Notes: generated by a model from the letters alone, not told the origin. 22,648 bases of DNA from Clostridiaceae bacterium (GCA_904501705.1 CAJGCA010000025.1:1-22648); one strand, 5' to 3'. Counted from the stretch's first letter, positions 1 through 7,472 are shown. Numbers and translations are program-made.

Positions 1-1140
1 ATCGCCAAAGGCGGCAAGGAGATCGGCTGCGACTTGCTGGTGCTTGACGACGGCTGGTTTAATAATGATCGTCTCGGCGAGACCGGCCCCATCGGCGACT
101 GGAATATTGTCGACAAGAAAAAGCTTCCTAACGGGCTTAAGGGGCTCGGCGATAAGCTGAATGCGATGGGGATGGGGTTCGGTCTGTGGTTTGAGCCCGA
201 GGTGTACAGCACGAACACCGAGCTGTACAAAAAGCATCCCGACTGGTGCATCCACGTCGAGGGGCGCCCCCGCACCAAGTGGCGCCACACCCTCAACCTC
301 GACTATTCCCGTCCCGAGGTGTGCGAGCACGTCATCAAGACCATCTCCGATGTGTTGGAGAACGCACCCATCTCGTATGTCAAATGGGACTATAACCGCA
401 ACATCAGCGAGTCCGGTTCCAAGGGTCTGCCGCCCGAGCGGCAGCAGGAGCTGCACCACCGCTATATGCTCGGTCTGTATTATGTAATGGAGACGCTGAC
501 CACCCGTTTCCCCGACGTGCTGTTCGAGGGCTGCAGCGGCGGCGGCGGGCGTTTCGACTGCGGCATCCTGCACTATATGCCGCAGATCTGGACGAGCGAC
601 GACACCGACCCCGAGGAGCGCATCTACATCCAGCACGGCACCAGTATGGTGTACCCCGCGATCACGATGAGCGCGCACGTATCTGCCAGTCCGAACCACC
701 AGACTCATCGCGCCACCCCATTTAATCTGCGCGGCGACGTTGCAATGGCGGGGCAGTTCGGCTACGAGCTCGATCCCGCGAAGATGACCGCCGAGGAGAT
801 CGAGGCGGCGAAGGAGCAGGTCAAGTTCTACAAGAAATACCGCGAGGTCGTCCAGCTGGGCGATATGTACCGTCTGGTCGACCCCTTCAAGGAGCCGTTC
901 GCGGCGTGGCAGTTCATCTCCGAGGATAAGAACACGGTGCTGCTTTACACCTTTGTGATTAACACAAAGCCCTACGTCGCACCCAAGCGGGTGAAAATGC
1001 AGGCACTGGACGCCGAAGCGATCTACGTCGATGAGGCAACAGGCAAGGAATACACCGGTGCCTTCCTGATGCAGGTAGGCGTTGCCCGTCTGCGCGTCAA
1101 GGATCACGACAGCGAGATCGCGGTGTTCCGCAAGAAATAA
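1..1140 (+). CDS. Alpha-galactosidase, GH36 family, C-terminal part (5' end outside window)
   Basis: The reading frame is open from the first base and ends in TAA at 1138-1140, giving 379 residues. Full GH36 enzymes are usually about 700-750 residues, so roughly the N-terminal half is missing. The visible part covers the (beta/alpha)8 catalytic barrel and the C-terminal beta domain. Family hallmarks are LVLDDGWF at the start, the KWDYNR motif whose Asp (codon 388-390) is the expected nucleophile, the CSGGGGRFD segment, and WTSDDTD (589-609), which holds the expected acid/base Asp. The enzyme hydrolyses terminal alpha-1,6-galactosides such as melibiose and raffinose. No signal peptide can be judged because the start is absent. 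The next gene, an aldose epimerase relative, fits galactose use but has its own promoter. Family assignment is firm; exact substrate is inference. Confidence 0.95.
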   Translation: MAKGGKEIGCDLLVLDDGWFNNDRLGETGPIGDWNIVDKKKLPNGLKGLGDKLNAMGMGFGLWFEPEVYSTNTELYKKHPDWCIHVEGRPRTKWRHTLNLDYSRPEVCEHVIKTISDVLENAPISYVKWDYNRNISESGSKGLPPERQQELHHRYMLGLYYVMETLTTRFPDVLFEGCSGGGGRFDCGILHYMPQIWTSDDTDPEERIYIQHGTSMVYPAITMSAHVSASPNHQTHRATPFNLRGDVAMAGQFGYELDPAKMTAEEIEAAKEQVKFYKKYREVVQLGDMYRLVDPFKEPFAAWQFISEDKNTVLLYTFVINTKPYVAPKRVKMQALDAEAIYVDEATGKEYTGAFLMQVGVARLRVKDHDSEIAVFRKK

Positions 1141-1150
1141 ATTGACTGCA

Positions 1151-1185
1151 AGAGAGCGGCTCGATGATATGTCGAGCCGCTCTCT
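1151..1185 (+). terminator. Hairpin after alpha-galactosidase, probable terminator
   Basis: A perfect 14-bp inverted repeat (1151-1164 with 1172-1185) and a 7-nt loop begin 10 nt after the stop codon. The following sequence, TCATATTGC, has only a weak T-tract, so termination efficiency is uncertain. The strong promoter just downstream supports a transcription-unit boundary here. Confidence 0.7.
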
Positions 1186-1220
1186 TCATATTGCACAAAA
1201 AGAACACCGGATTTTTTCTA

Positions 1221-1249
1221 TTGCCAACCTGACAAATTTGTGTTATGAT
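1221..1249 (+). promoter_or_regulatory. SigA-type promoter for the aldose epimerase relative
   Basis: TTGCCA (1221-1226) and TATGAT (1244-1249) are separated by 17 nt, with a TGn extension just before the -10 (TGTTATGAT). The predicted transcript starts near 1256, about 57 nt before the ATG at 1313. Confidence 0.75.
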
Positions 1250-1312
1250 CATTAGAAGAATGTTGCATTTTGGCGATATTCTGGGCATACCTAATATTAA
1301 GGAGTTGACAAT

Positions 1313-2191
1313 ATGATCTATATAATTGAAAACGACAAACTGAAAGTCAAGGTCAGCAGTATGGGCGCGGAACTACAATCCATCCGCCGCATCGAGGACG
1401 ACACCGAATATCTGTGGCAGGGCGACCCTACCTATTGGGCAGGACGCGCCACCAACCTCTTCCCCATCTGCGGGCGCCTGTTCGAGGGAAAATACACCTA
1501 CGACGGCAAAACCTATGAGATGACGCTCCACGGCTTTGCCAAGCTGCAGGAGTTCGAGGTTATCCGTCAGGACACCGCCGCACTCACGCTGCAGCTCAAG
1601 GAAAACGACGAGACTCTCGGAATGTACCCCTTCCGTTTCACTCTGGAGATCTCCTACGTGCTGTCGGGCGAGGATCTCAACATCACCCTCATCGTGCACA
1701 ATCTGGATGACAAGACGATGTACTTCGCCGTCGGCGGACATCCCGGCTTCAACCTGCCGTTAGAGGAAGGTAAGACCTTCGAGGACTACTATATTGAATT
1801 TGACGAGCCCTGTGATGCAAAGAAACTTTGCCTGAGCGATACCTGCTTCTATCTTGATAAGGATGAAGCGTTCCCACTGGAGGATAACCGTGTTCTGCAC
1901 CTACAGCACGGGCTGTTCGACCACGATGCCATCTTCCTGTGCGATATGGCGAGCGGCGTTACGCTGCGCTGTGTCGACGGTAAGCGCTCGGTGCATATGT
2001 CCTACCCCGATATGCCGCAGCTCGGCCTGTGGCACAAGCCACAGTCAGATGCGCCCTACGTGTGCATCGAACCGTGGACGAGCTACCCCTCGACCGATGG
2101 TAAGGTGGATGCCCTCGAGACCAAGCAGTCGATGCATACCCTCGAGCCGCGGGGTGTCTATCGCAACGTGTACACCATGACCTTCCGCTGA
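1313..2191 (+). CDS. Aldose 1-epimerase family protein, LacX-like
   Basis: A 292-residue cytosolic protein of the galactose mutarotase-like fold. Members interconvert alpha and beta anomers of aldoses; the LacX subgroup has poorly defined substrates. Visible family landmarks are NLFPICGRL (48-56), LHGFAK with His73, GGHPGFN with His143, and CIEPW with Glu253, matching the two His and the Glu expected in the active site. Length is normal for LacX-like proteins (about 290-300). The start is ATG at 1313 with GGAG at 1301-1304. A good promoter lies upstream and a T-rich terminator downstream, so it can be a single-gene unit, although read-through from the alpha-galactosidase is possible because that hairpin has a poor T-tract. 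A role in galactose or lactose handling is inferred from the neighbour. Confidence 0.9.
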   Translation: MIYIIENDKLKVKVSSMGAELQSIRRIEDDTEYLWQGDPTYWAGRATNLFPICGRLFEGKYTYDGKTYEMTLHGFAKLQEFEVIRQDTAALTLQLKENDETLGMYPFRFTLEISYVLSGEDLNITLIVHNLDDKTMYFAVGGHPGFNLPLEEGKTFEDYYIEFDEPCDAKKLCLSDTCFYLDKDEAFPLEDNRVLHLQHGLFDHDAIFLCDMASGVTLRCVDGKRSVHMSYPDMPQLGLWHKPQSDAPYVCIEPWTSYPSTDGKVDALETKQSMHTLEPRGVYRNVYTMTFR

Positions 2192-2211
2192 TCTAAAAAA
2201 CCACCAACCAT

Positions 2212-2252
2212 ATCCCCTGCCCAACCGCATGGTGAGGCAGGGGATTTTTTTT
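2212..2252 (+). terminator. Rho-independent terminator of the epimerase gene
   Basis: A 10-bp stem (2212-2221 with 2236-2245) is followed by a run of eight T residues (2245-2252), 20 nt after the stop codon. Confidence 0.9.
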
Positions 2253-2277
2253 ATTCGAACACCTCTCGAATAAAAAA

Positions 2278-2291
2278 CGAACATTTTTTCG
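2278..2291 (+). promoter_or_regulatory. Imperfect LexA-like box upstream of the -35
   Basis: CGAACATTTTTTCG differs at two positions from the Bacillus-type palindrome CGAACATATGTTCG. It lies about 20 nt upstream of the -35 of the following promoter. Alone it would be weak evidence; it gains weight from two better boxes at 2346-2370. A further inverted repeat, ATTCGA/TCGAAT (2253-2258, 2266-2271), sits just before it but has the wrong spacing for LexA. Confidence 0.4.
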
Positions 2292-2310
2292 ATTTTTTTG
2301 CAAAAAAGAC

Positions 2311-2338
2311 TTGATTTTTGCGAAAAAGGATGTATAAT
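2311..2338 (+). promoter_or_regulatory. Promoter of the small membrane protein gene
   Basis: TTGATT (2311-2316) and a perfect TATAAT (2333-2338) are 16 nt apart. The predicted start of transcription is near 2345, exactly where the tandem LexA-like boxes begin, so a bound repressor would block initiation or escape. Confidence 0.75.
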
Positions 2339-2345
2339 GAATATA

Positions 2346-2371
2346 GAACATCCGTTCGGAACACCTGTTCG
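2346..2371 (+). promoter_or_regulatory. Tandem LexA-like (SOS) operators
   Basis: Two GAAC-N4-GTTC palindromes lie side by side: GAACATCCGTTC (2346-2357) and GAACACCTGTTC (2359-2370), with centres 13 bp apart. The Gram-positive LexA box has the core GAAC-N4-GTTC, and both cores match without mismatch. They overlap the predicted transcription start and precede the ribosome site at 2384-2389. What is seen is the two palindromes and their position; LexA binding is inference. Confidence 0.65.
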
Positions 2372-2396
2372 GGTTTATATAAAAGGAGGAAGACTG

Positions 2397-2753
2397 ATGA
2401 TCTTATCGTATATAATTGACGCTTTATTGACGGCGGTTGCCGTCGCGATGCTGCTTACGGGATGCTATGGTGCCACCCGTCAGTTGGCGTTTGCTCCCCT
2501 GGTGGTCGCTTTGCTGGATGCATCCTTTGCAAGTGTGATATCCTACTCAGCCACTCCCGTGCTGTCTGTTCTGCTGACGCTGTTGCAGCTCACGGTGCTG
2601 TTCGGCAGCGCATTCACGCTGTATCAGGATCGTGTGCGCGCCCATAACAAGGCGGAGCGTCGCCGCCGTCGTCGCGATATTCTGCGTACGCAGGCGGCAT
2701 TCGAGCAGGCGCGCGAAAAGGCGGATGCCAAGCGCGGCTACGCTTGCGCGTAA
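2397..2753 (+). CDS. Small membrane protein of unknown function, candidate SOS-regulated gene
   Basis: I do not recognise this 118-residue protein. It begins at ATG 2397 with AGGAGG (2384-2389) 7 nt upstream. An in-frame extension back to 2298 would cross the promoter and operators, so I reject it. The protein has three hydrophobic stretches, about residues 2-22, 30-48 and 53-74, then a basic cytoplasmic-type tail with six consecutive Arg near residues 86-91 and a charged, probably helical end. LTGC at 20-23 resembles a lipobox, but the N-terminus lacks the positive charges of a lipoprotein signal and more hydrophobic segments follow, so I favour a multipass protein. It has its own promoter and terminator and no operon partner. 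Known SOS-induced small membrane proteins such as YneA, DivS and SidA block cell division; a similar role here is inference from regulation and size only, with no sequence similarity claimed. Confidence 0.8.
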   Translation: MILSYIIDALLTAVAVAMLLTGCYGATRQLAFAPLVVALLDASFASVISYSATPVLSVLLTLLQLTVLFGSAFTLYQDRVRAHNKAERRRRRRDILRTQAAFEQAREKADAKRGYACA

Positions 2754-2767
2754 TAGTATAAGCAGAT

Positions 2768-2803
2768 ACGGTGGACAGCCAAGCGACTGTCCACCGTCTT
2801 TTT
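2768..2803 (+). terminator. Terminator of the small membrane protein gene
   Basis: An 11-bp perfect stem (2768-2778 with 2787-2797) with an 8-nt loop is followed by CTTTTT. Confidence 0.9.
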
Positions 2804-2813
2804 ATATATAACT

Positions 2814-2856
2814 ACAAAAAGAAAAGTCCGCTTCCCCTTCGGAAAGCGGACTTTTT
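2814..2856 (-). terminator. Terminator of tuf, probably bidirectional
   Basis: A 12-bp stem pairs 2822-2833 with 2844-2855. On the minus strand it is followed by CTTTTCTTTTTG-type sequence (A-rich on plus at 2814-2825), and on the plus strand by TTTTT. It lies about 35 nt beyond the tuf stop codon and separates two converging genes. Confidence 0.85.
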
Positions 2857-2890
2857 ATGCTATTTAAGCAGTTGTTAAGCGAACAGCGAA

Positions 2891-4093
2891 TTAGCCGTTG
2901 ATCGCGGAAACAACGCCGGAGCCGACGGTACGGCCACCCTCACGGATAGCGAAACGCAGACCCTCTTCGATAGCGATGGGGGTGATCAGCTCGACATCCA
3001 TCTCGACGTTATCGCCGGGCATGCACATCTCAACGCCGGCCGGCAGGTTGATGACGCCGGTAACGTCGGTGGTGCGGAAGTAGAACTGAGGACGATAGTT
3101 GTTGAAGAAGGGGGTGTGACGGCCGCCCTCGTCCTTGCTCAGAACATAAACCTGAGCATGGAACTTGGTGTGGGGGTTCACGGAGCCGGGCTTGCAGAGA
3201 ACCTGGCCACGCTCGATGTCCTCACGGGAAACACCACGCAGCAGGGCGCCGATGTTATCGCCGGCCTCAGCGTAGTCGAGCATCTTGCGGAACATCTCGA
3301 TACCGGTAACGACGGTCTTAGCGCGCTCCTCGGTCAGACCGATGATCTCCACTTCCTCAGACAGGTTCAGACGGCCACGCTCCACACGACCGGTAGCAAC
3401 AGTACCACGGCCGGAGATGGTGAAGACGTCCTCAACGGGCATCAGGAAGGGCTTCTCGTCGTCACGGACGGGGCTGGGGATATACTCGTCAACGAAGTTC
3501 ATAAGCTCGAGGATGGGAGCATACTCGGGAGCATCGATGGTGGTAGCAGCGCACTCCAGAGCGGCCAGAGCAGAACCCTTCGCGATCGGAATATCGTCGC
3601 CGGGGAAGTCATACTCGCTGAGCAGCTCACGGATCTCCATCTCGACGAGCTCGAGCAGCTCCTCGTCGTCAACCTGATCGCACTTGTTCATGAAGACAAC
3701 GATGTAGGGAACGCCGACCTGACGGGAGAGCAGGATATGCTCACGGGTCTGGGGCATGGGGCCGTCAGCCGCGGACACGACCAGGATAGCGCCGTCCATC
3801 TGAGCAGCACCGGTGATCATGTTCTTAACGTAGTCGGCGTGGCCGGGGCAGTCAACGTGAGCATAGTGACGAGCATCGGTCTCGTACTCAACGTGAGCGG
3901 TGTTGATGGTGATACCGCGCTCACGCTCTTCGGGAGCCTTATCGATGTTCGCATAATCCATGAACTCAGCGTCGCCCTTGATCGCGAGAACCTTGGTGAT
4001 CGCCGCGGTCAGGGTGGTCTTACCATGGTCAACGTGACCAATGGTACCAATGTTTACGTGGGGTTTGTTACGCTCGAATTTTGCCTTTGCCAT
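2891..4093 (-). CDS. tuf: Translation elongation factor EF-Tu
   Basis: A GTPase of 400 residues that delivers aminoacyl-tRNA to the ribosome in the cytoplasm. The G domain is intact: P-loop GHVDHGKT (19-26), effector region ending in RGIT (59-62), DCPGH (81-85), NKCD (136-139) and the SAL motif (KGSALAALE). Domains 2 and 3 follow, ending in the conserved VGSGVVSAI. Start ATG (complement of 4091-4093) is preceded by AGGAGGA at 4101-4107. It follows fusA on the same strand, but a fusA terminator and a strong tuf promoter lie between them, so tuf is a separate transcription unit. The usual rpsJ/S10 operon does not follow; the downstream gene converges on it. Whether a second tuf copy exists elsewhere cannot be seen. 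Confidence 0.99.
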   Translation of the reverse strand: MAKAKFERNKPHVNIGTIGHVDHGKTTLTAAITKVLAIKGDAEFMDYANIDKAPEERERGITINTAHVEYETDARHYAHVDCPGHADYVKNMITGAAQMDGAILVVSAADGPMPQTREHILLSRQVGVPYIVVFMNKCDQVDDEELLELVEMEIRELLSEYDFPGDDIPIAKGSALAALECAATTIDAPEYAPILELMNFVDEYIPSPVRDDEKPFLMPVEDVFTISGRGTVATGRVERGRLNLSEEVEIIGLTEERAKTVVTGIEMFRKMLDYAEAGDNIGALLRGVSREDIERGQVLCKPGSVNPHTKFHAQVYVLSKDEGGRHTPFFNNYRPQFYFRTTDVTGVINLPAGVEMCMPGDNVEMDVELITPIAIEEGLRFAIREGGRTVGSGVVSAING

Positions 4094-4143
4094 TGTAATT
4101 TCCTCCTTTGATTGTCAAAAATACTGTTTCGGTCTTAATCCAT

Positions 4144-4172
4144 ATTGTATCAAGTACCGATGGGAATTGCAA
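4144..4172 (-). promoter_or_regulatory. Promoter of tuf
   Basis: Read on the minus strand: TTGCAA (4172-4167), 17-nt spacer, TACAAT (4149-4144), with a TGn extension (TGATACAAT). The predicted transcript starts near 4137 and has a leader of about 44 nt. Confidence 0.8.
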
Positions 4173-4193
4173 GTACTTTTCTCATAAAAGTAC
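4173..4193 (-). repeat. Inverted repeat abutting the tuf -35
   Basis: An 8-bp perfect inverted repeat, GTACTTTT / AAAAGTAC, with a 5-nt centre lies directly upstream of the tuf -35 hexamer. The half-site AAGTAC also recurs at 4152-4157, inside the promoter spacer, and at 4171-4176. The arrangement could be an operator; no factor can be named. Confidence 0.5.
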
Positions 4194-4214
4194 CAAAATT
4201 TACACATCCGACCG

Positions 4215-4248
4215 AAAAATCGGTCTTTTTCTGTCCGAAGGACCGATT
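4215..4248 (-). terminator. Terminator overlapping the fusA stop codon
   Basis: On the minus strand AATCGGTC, which includes the last bases of the fusA stop, pairs with GACCGATT (plus 4218-4225) and is followed by TTTTT (plus 4215-4219). A small GTCC-TTCG-GAC type hairpin nests inside the loop. The left arm begins within the stop codon. Confidence 0.65.
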
Positions 4249-6349
4249 AGTCGTCCTTCTTGGTGCGCTTGGCGATGATCTGCTCAGCCACGTTCTTCGG
4301 AATCTCCGCATAGTGGCTGGGCTCCATCACGTACTGACCGCGGCCCTGCGTACCGGAACGCAGGTCGGTCGCGTAGCCGAACATCTCGGACAGAGGCACG
4401 TTCGCACGAATCTGCACAGCGCCGTTAATGTTCTCAGAGCCTTCCATCTGGCCACGGCGGGAGGCGATATCGCCAACCACGAAGCCCATATACTCGTCCG
4501 GAACAACGACGACAACCTTCATGATCGGCTCCATCAGCACGGGGTCCGCCTTCTTCATCGCATCCTTGAACGCCATAGAACCGGCGATCTTAAATGCCAT
4601 TTCAGAAGAGTCGACCTCGTGATAAGAACCATCATACAGGGTAACCTTGCAGTCCACGACGGGATAGCCCGCGATGGTACCGGCGTGCATAGCACCCTGG
4701 ATACCGGCGTCAACAGCCGGGATATATTCCTTCGGGATCGCACCGCCGACAACGGCGTTTACGAACTCGTAGCCCTTACCGGACTCGTTGGGCTCCAACT
4801 TGATCTTAACATGACCGTACTGACCCTTACCACCCGACTGACGAGCATACTTGCAGTCGACGTCGGCGAGGCGGCGGACAGTCTCCTTGTAAGCAACCTG
4901 GGGAGCGCCAACGTTGGCTTCCACCTTGAACTCACGGAGCAGACGGTCAACGATGATCTCGAGGTGGAGCTCACCCATACCGGCGATGATGGTCTGACCC
5001 GTCTCTTCGTCGGTGTAGGTCTTGAAGGTGGGATCTTCTTCCGCCAACTTGGCGAGCGCGATACCCATCTTCTCCTGACCGGCCTTGGTCTTAGGCTCGA
5101 TCGCAACACGGATAACCGGCTCCGGGAACTTCATGGATTCCAGAATGACGGGATGCTTCTCGTCGCAGAGCGTGTTACCGGTGGTGGTGTTCTTCAGACC
5201 GATGGCAGCCGCAATATCGCCGGCGTACACAACGTCCAAATCTTTACGGGCGTTGGCGTGCATCTGCACGATACGGCCAAGACGCTCGTTGTTGTCTCTC
5301 GAAGAGTTGTAGACGGTGTCGCCCGCCTTAACAACGCCGGAGTAGACGCGGAAGAACGCGAGCTTACCAACGAAGGGATCGGTCGCGATCTTGAAAGCCA
5401 GAGCGGCGAAGGGCTCTTCATCGGAAGAATGACGGACCTCTTCCTCCTCGGTGTCGGGGTTCACACCCTTGATGGGCGGAACATCGAGCGGAGAGGGCAT
5501 GAAGTCCACGATGGCATCCAGCAACTTCTGAACGCCCTTGTTGCGGTAAGAGGTACCGCAGCAGACGGGAACCATCGTGTTGGCGATGGTCGCCTTACGG
5601 ATAACGGCTTTGATCTCCTCAACGGTGATCTCCTCGCCGCCAAAGTATTTCTCCATCAGGTCGTCGTCCTGCTCGGCAACTGCCTCGAGCAGCGCCTCAC
5701 GGTACTCCAGCGCCTTATCCATCATATCCGCGGGGATCTCCTCCACGCGCATATCCTTACCCATCTCATCGTAGTAGACGTCAGCCTTCATCTCAATGAG
5801 GTCAACGATACCCTTAAACAGGTTCTCAGAACCGATGGGAAGCTGGATCGGCACGGCATTACATTTCAGACGATCACGCATCATATCGACAACGCGATAG
5901 AAGTCAGCGCCCATGATGTCCATCTTGTTGACGTACGCCATACGGGGCACCTGATACTCGTCAGCCTGACGCCACACCGTCTCGGACTGGGGCTCAACGC
6001 CGCCCTTCGCGCACAGAACCGTCACAGAGCCGTCGAGCACGCGCAGAGAGCGCTGCACTTCAACCGTGAAGTCCACGTGGCCGGGGGTGTCGATGATGTT
6101 GATACGGTGGCGATCCGCCGTACCCTGCTTGTCCCAGTAACAGGTGGTGGCAGCAGAGGTGATGGTGATACCACGCTCCTGCTCCTGCGCCATCCAGTCC
6201 ATGGTAGCGCCGCCGTCATGGGTCTCACCGATCTTGTAGTTAACACCGGTATAATACAGGATACGCTCGGTCGTCGTGGTCTTACCCGCGTCGATGTGCG
6301 CCATGATACCGATATTTCTGGTTTTTTCCAGAGATACATCTCTTGCCAT
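4247..6349 (-). CDS. fusA: Translation elongation factor EF-G
   Basis: A ribosomal translocase GTPase of 700 residues, normal for bacterial EF-G. I start it at ATG (complement of 6347-6349), giving MARDVSLEKTRNIGIMAHI and the P-loop AHIDAGKT at 17-24, because AGGAGG-like sequence (6356-6363) precedes it. The frame remains open 25 codons further upstream, but that extension crosses the ribosome site and has no homologous character. Other landmarks are RGITI, DTPGH, NKMD and the C-terminal domain IV-V segments ending near the KKDD terminus. It follows rpsG by 75 nt in the rpsL-rpsG-fusA unit and is closed by a terminator overlapping its stop. It acts in the cytoplasm with the ribosome and in ribosome recycling. 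Confidence 0.98.
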   Translation of the reverse strand: MARDVSLEKTRNIGIMAHIDAGKTTTTERILYYTGVNYKIGETHDGGATMDWMAQEQERGITITSAATTCYWDKQGTADRHRINIIDTPGHVDFTVEVQRSLRVLDGSVTVLCAKGGVEPQSETVWRQADEYQVPRMAYVNKMDIMGADFYRVVDMMRDRLKCNAVPIQLPIGSENLFKGIVDLIEMKADVYYDEMGKDMRVEEIPADMMDKALEYREALLEAVAEQDDDLMEKYFGGEEITVEEIKAVIRKATIANTMVPVCCGTSYRNKGVQKLLDAIVDFMPSPLDVPPIKGVNPDTEEEEVRHSSDEEPFAALAFKIATDPFVGKLAFFRVYSGVVKAGDTVYNSSRDNNERLGRIVQMHANARKDLDVVYAGDIAAAIGLKNTTTGNTLCDEKHPVILESMKFPEPVIRVAIEPKTKAGQEKMGIALAKLAEEDPTFKTYTDEETGQTIIAGMGELHLEIIVDRLLREFKVEANVGAPQVAYKETVRRLADVDCKYARQSGGKGQYGHVKIKLEPNESGKGYEFVNAVVGGAIPKEYIPAVDAGIQGAMHAGTIAGYPVVDCKVTLYDGSYHEVDSSEMAFKIAGSMAFKDAMKKADPVLMEPIMKVVVVVPDEYMGFVVGDIASRRGQMEGSENINGAVQIRANVPLSEMFGYATDLRSGTQGRGQYVMEPSHYAEIPKNVAEQIIAKRTKKDD

Positions 6350-6376
6350 GGTAAATCCTCCTTTTCTTTCATTATG

Positions 6377-6413
6377 GTCGGTCGGTGCCGCGTTATGCGG
6401 CAGCACCACCGAC
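6377..6413 (-). other. Hairpin in the rpsG-fusA intergenic space
   Basis: On the minus strand a two-part stem, six pairs GTCGGT/ACCGAC outside and six pairs TGCCGC/GCGGCA inside, is separated by an internal loop and capped by ATAAC. No T-tract follows, so it is not a terminator. It may be a processing site or a translational control element for fusA. Confidence 0.4.
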
Positions 6414-6424
6414 AAGGCCGGCAA

Positions 6425-6895
6425 TTACCAGCGGAAATGAGCGAAGGCCTTGTTGGCCTCGGCCATCTTGTGCGTATCGTCGCACTTCTTCGCGGCACCG
6501 CCGTTGCCATTCAGAGCATCGAGGATTTCGTTAGCCAGGCGCTCTTTCATGGTGCGCTCGGAACGGGCGCGGGAGTAGGTGGTCAGCCAGCGCAGACCCA
6601 GGGTCTGACGACGGTCGGGACGCACCTCGATGGGCACCTGATAGGTCGCACCACCGACACGGCGAGCCTTAACCTCGAGAACGGGCATGATGTTCTCCAT
6701 CGCCTTCTCAAACACGGTCAGCGGTTCATCGCCGGATTTCTCTTTGATGATGTCAAACGCATCATAGACGATCTTCTGGGCAACACCCTTCTTACCGTCC
6801 AGCATAATGTTGTTGATGAGCTTCGTCACCAACTTGGAATTGTAAAGCGGGTCGGGCAAAACATCGCGTTTTGCGGTAGAACCTCTTCTCGGCAC
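6425..6895 (-). CDS. rpsG: 30S ribosomal protein S7
   Basis: A 156-residue protein, the standard S7 length, that nucleates assembly of the 30S head by binding 16S rRNA. The start is GTG (complement of 6893-6895), giving MPRRGSTAKRDVLPDPLYNS, with GGAGGG (6903-6909) at good spacing. A longer in-frame reading up to 7015 is open, but it has no family character and crosses this ribosome site. Conserved blocks include the ARRVGGATYQVP and ANEILDA regions. It lies 148 nt downstream of rpsL. In E. coli S7 represses translation at this same rpsL-rpsG junction, but I see no clear match to that structure in 6896-7043. Confidence 0.98.
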   Translation of the reverse strand: MPRRGSTAKRDVLPDPLYNSKLVTKLINNIMLDGKKGVAQKIVYDAFDIIKEKSGDEPLTVFEKAMENIMPVLEVKARRVGGATYQVPIEVRPDRRQTLGLRWLTTYSRARSERTMKERLANEILDALNGNGGAAKKCDDTHKMAEANKAFAHFRW

Positions 6896-7043
6896 TTTAC
6901 TTCCCTCCTTCATATTGATGATATCACAGGTACTCGAAAGCGACATACTTCCGTTGGCCAATAGAGAAGCAGGCTCACATCGCGGCATTTGCCCCGAATA
7001 TATGAAAATCTGCAACTACTATATAGCCGCTGAGTGGATGTCA

Positions 7044-7472
7044 TTACTTCTTGGCCGCTCCGGCCTTGGGACGCTTCGCACCGTATTTGGAACGGGCCTG
7101 CATACGATTCGCAACACCCTGGGTATCCAGAGTACCACGCACGATGTGATAACGCACACCGGGCAGGTCCTTAACACGGCCGCCGCGGATCAGCACGACG
7201 CTGTGCTCCTGCAGGTTGTGGCCTTCGCCGGGGATGTAGGACGTAACCTCGATCCCGTTGGACAGACGCACACGAGCCACCTTACGCAGAGCCGAGTTCG
7301 GCTTCTTCGGGGTGGAGGTCTTCACCGCAGTGCAGACGCCACGCTTCTGGGGAGAGTTCTGGTCGATGGCAACGCGCTTCTTGGAGTTCCAACCCTTCAG
7401 CAGAGCGGGCGCTTTCGCCTTTTTCTCCAGATCCTGTCTTCCCTTGCGGACTAACTGGTTAAAAGTAGGCAT
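7044..7472 (-). CDS. rpsL: 30S ribosomal protein S12
   Basis: A 142-residue S12 of the longer Firmicute type, with an insertion before SPQKRGVCT compared with E. coli. It sits at the decoding centre and affects accuracy. The sites where streptomycin resistance usually arises look wild type: PKKPNSALRK (55-64) and RVKDLPG (99-105). Start ATG (complement of 7470-7472) has GGAGGTG just upstream. It is first in the rpsL-rpsG-fusA unit, with its own promoter at 7586-7615 and a leader of about 107 nt. The L7Ae-like gene often found between rpoC and rpsL in Firmicutes is absent. Confidence 0.99.
   Translation of the reverse strand: MPTFNQLVRKGRQDLEKKAKAPALLKGWNSKKRVAIDQNSPQKRGVCTAVKTSTPKKPNSALRKVARVRLSNGIEVTSYIPGEGHNLQEHSVVLIRGGRVKDLPGVRYHIVRGTLDTQGVANRMQARSKYGAKRPKAGAAKK

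Noticed and set aside
2298..2396. N-terminal extension of the small membrane protein
   Set aside because: It would start upstream of the -10 and run through the LexA-like boxes. The ATG at 2397 has an ideal ribosome site.
3116..4111. 331-codon open frame antisense to tuf
   Set aside because: It mirrors tuf almost exactly; strong codon bias in the sense gene removes antisense stops. No ribosome site or protein character.
4210..4230. GACCGA-AAAA-TCGGTC-TTTTT as a plus-strand terminator
   Set aside because: No plus-strand gene precedes it. The same bases form one arm of the better minus-strand fusA terminator.
4145..6964. 939-codon open frame antisense to fusA and rpsG
   Set aside because: It spans two recognised genes and their gaps on the other strand. 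Its composition follows reverse-complemented highly biased codons, not a protein family.
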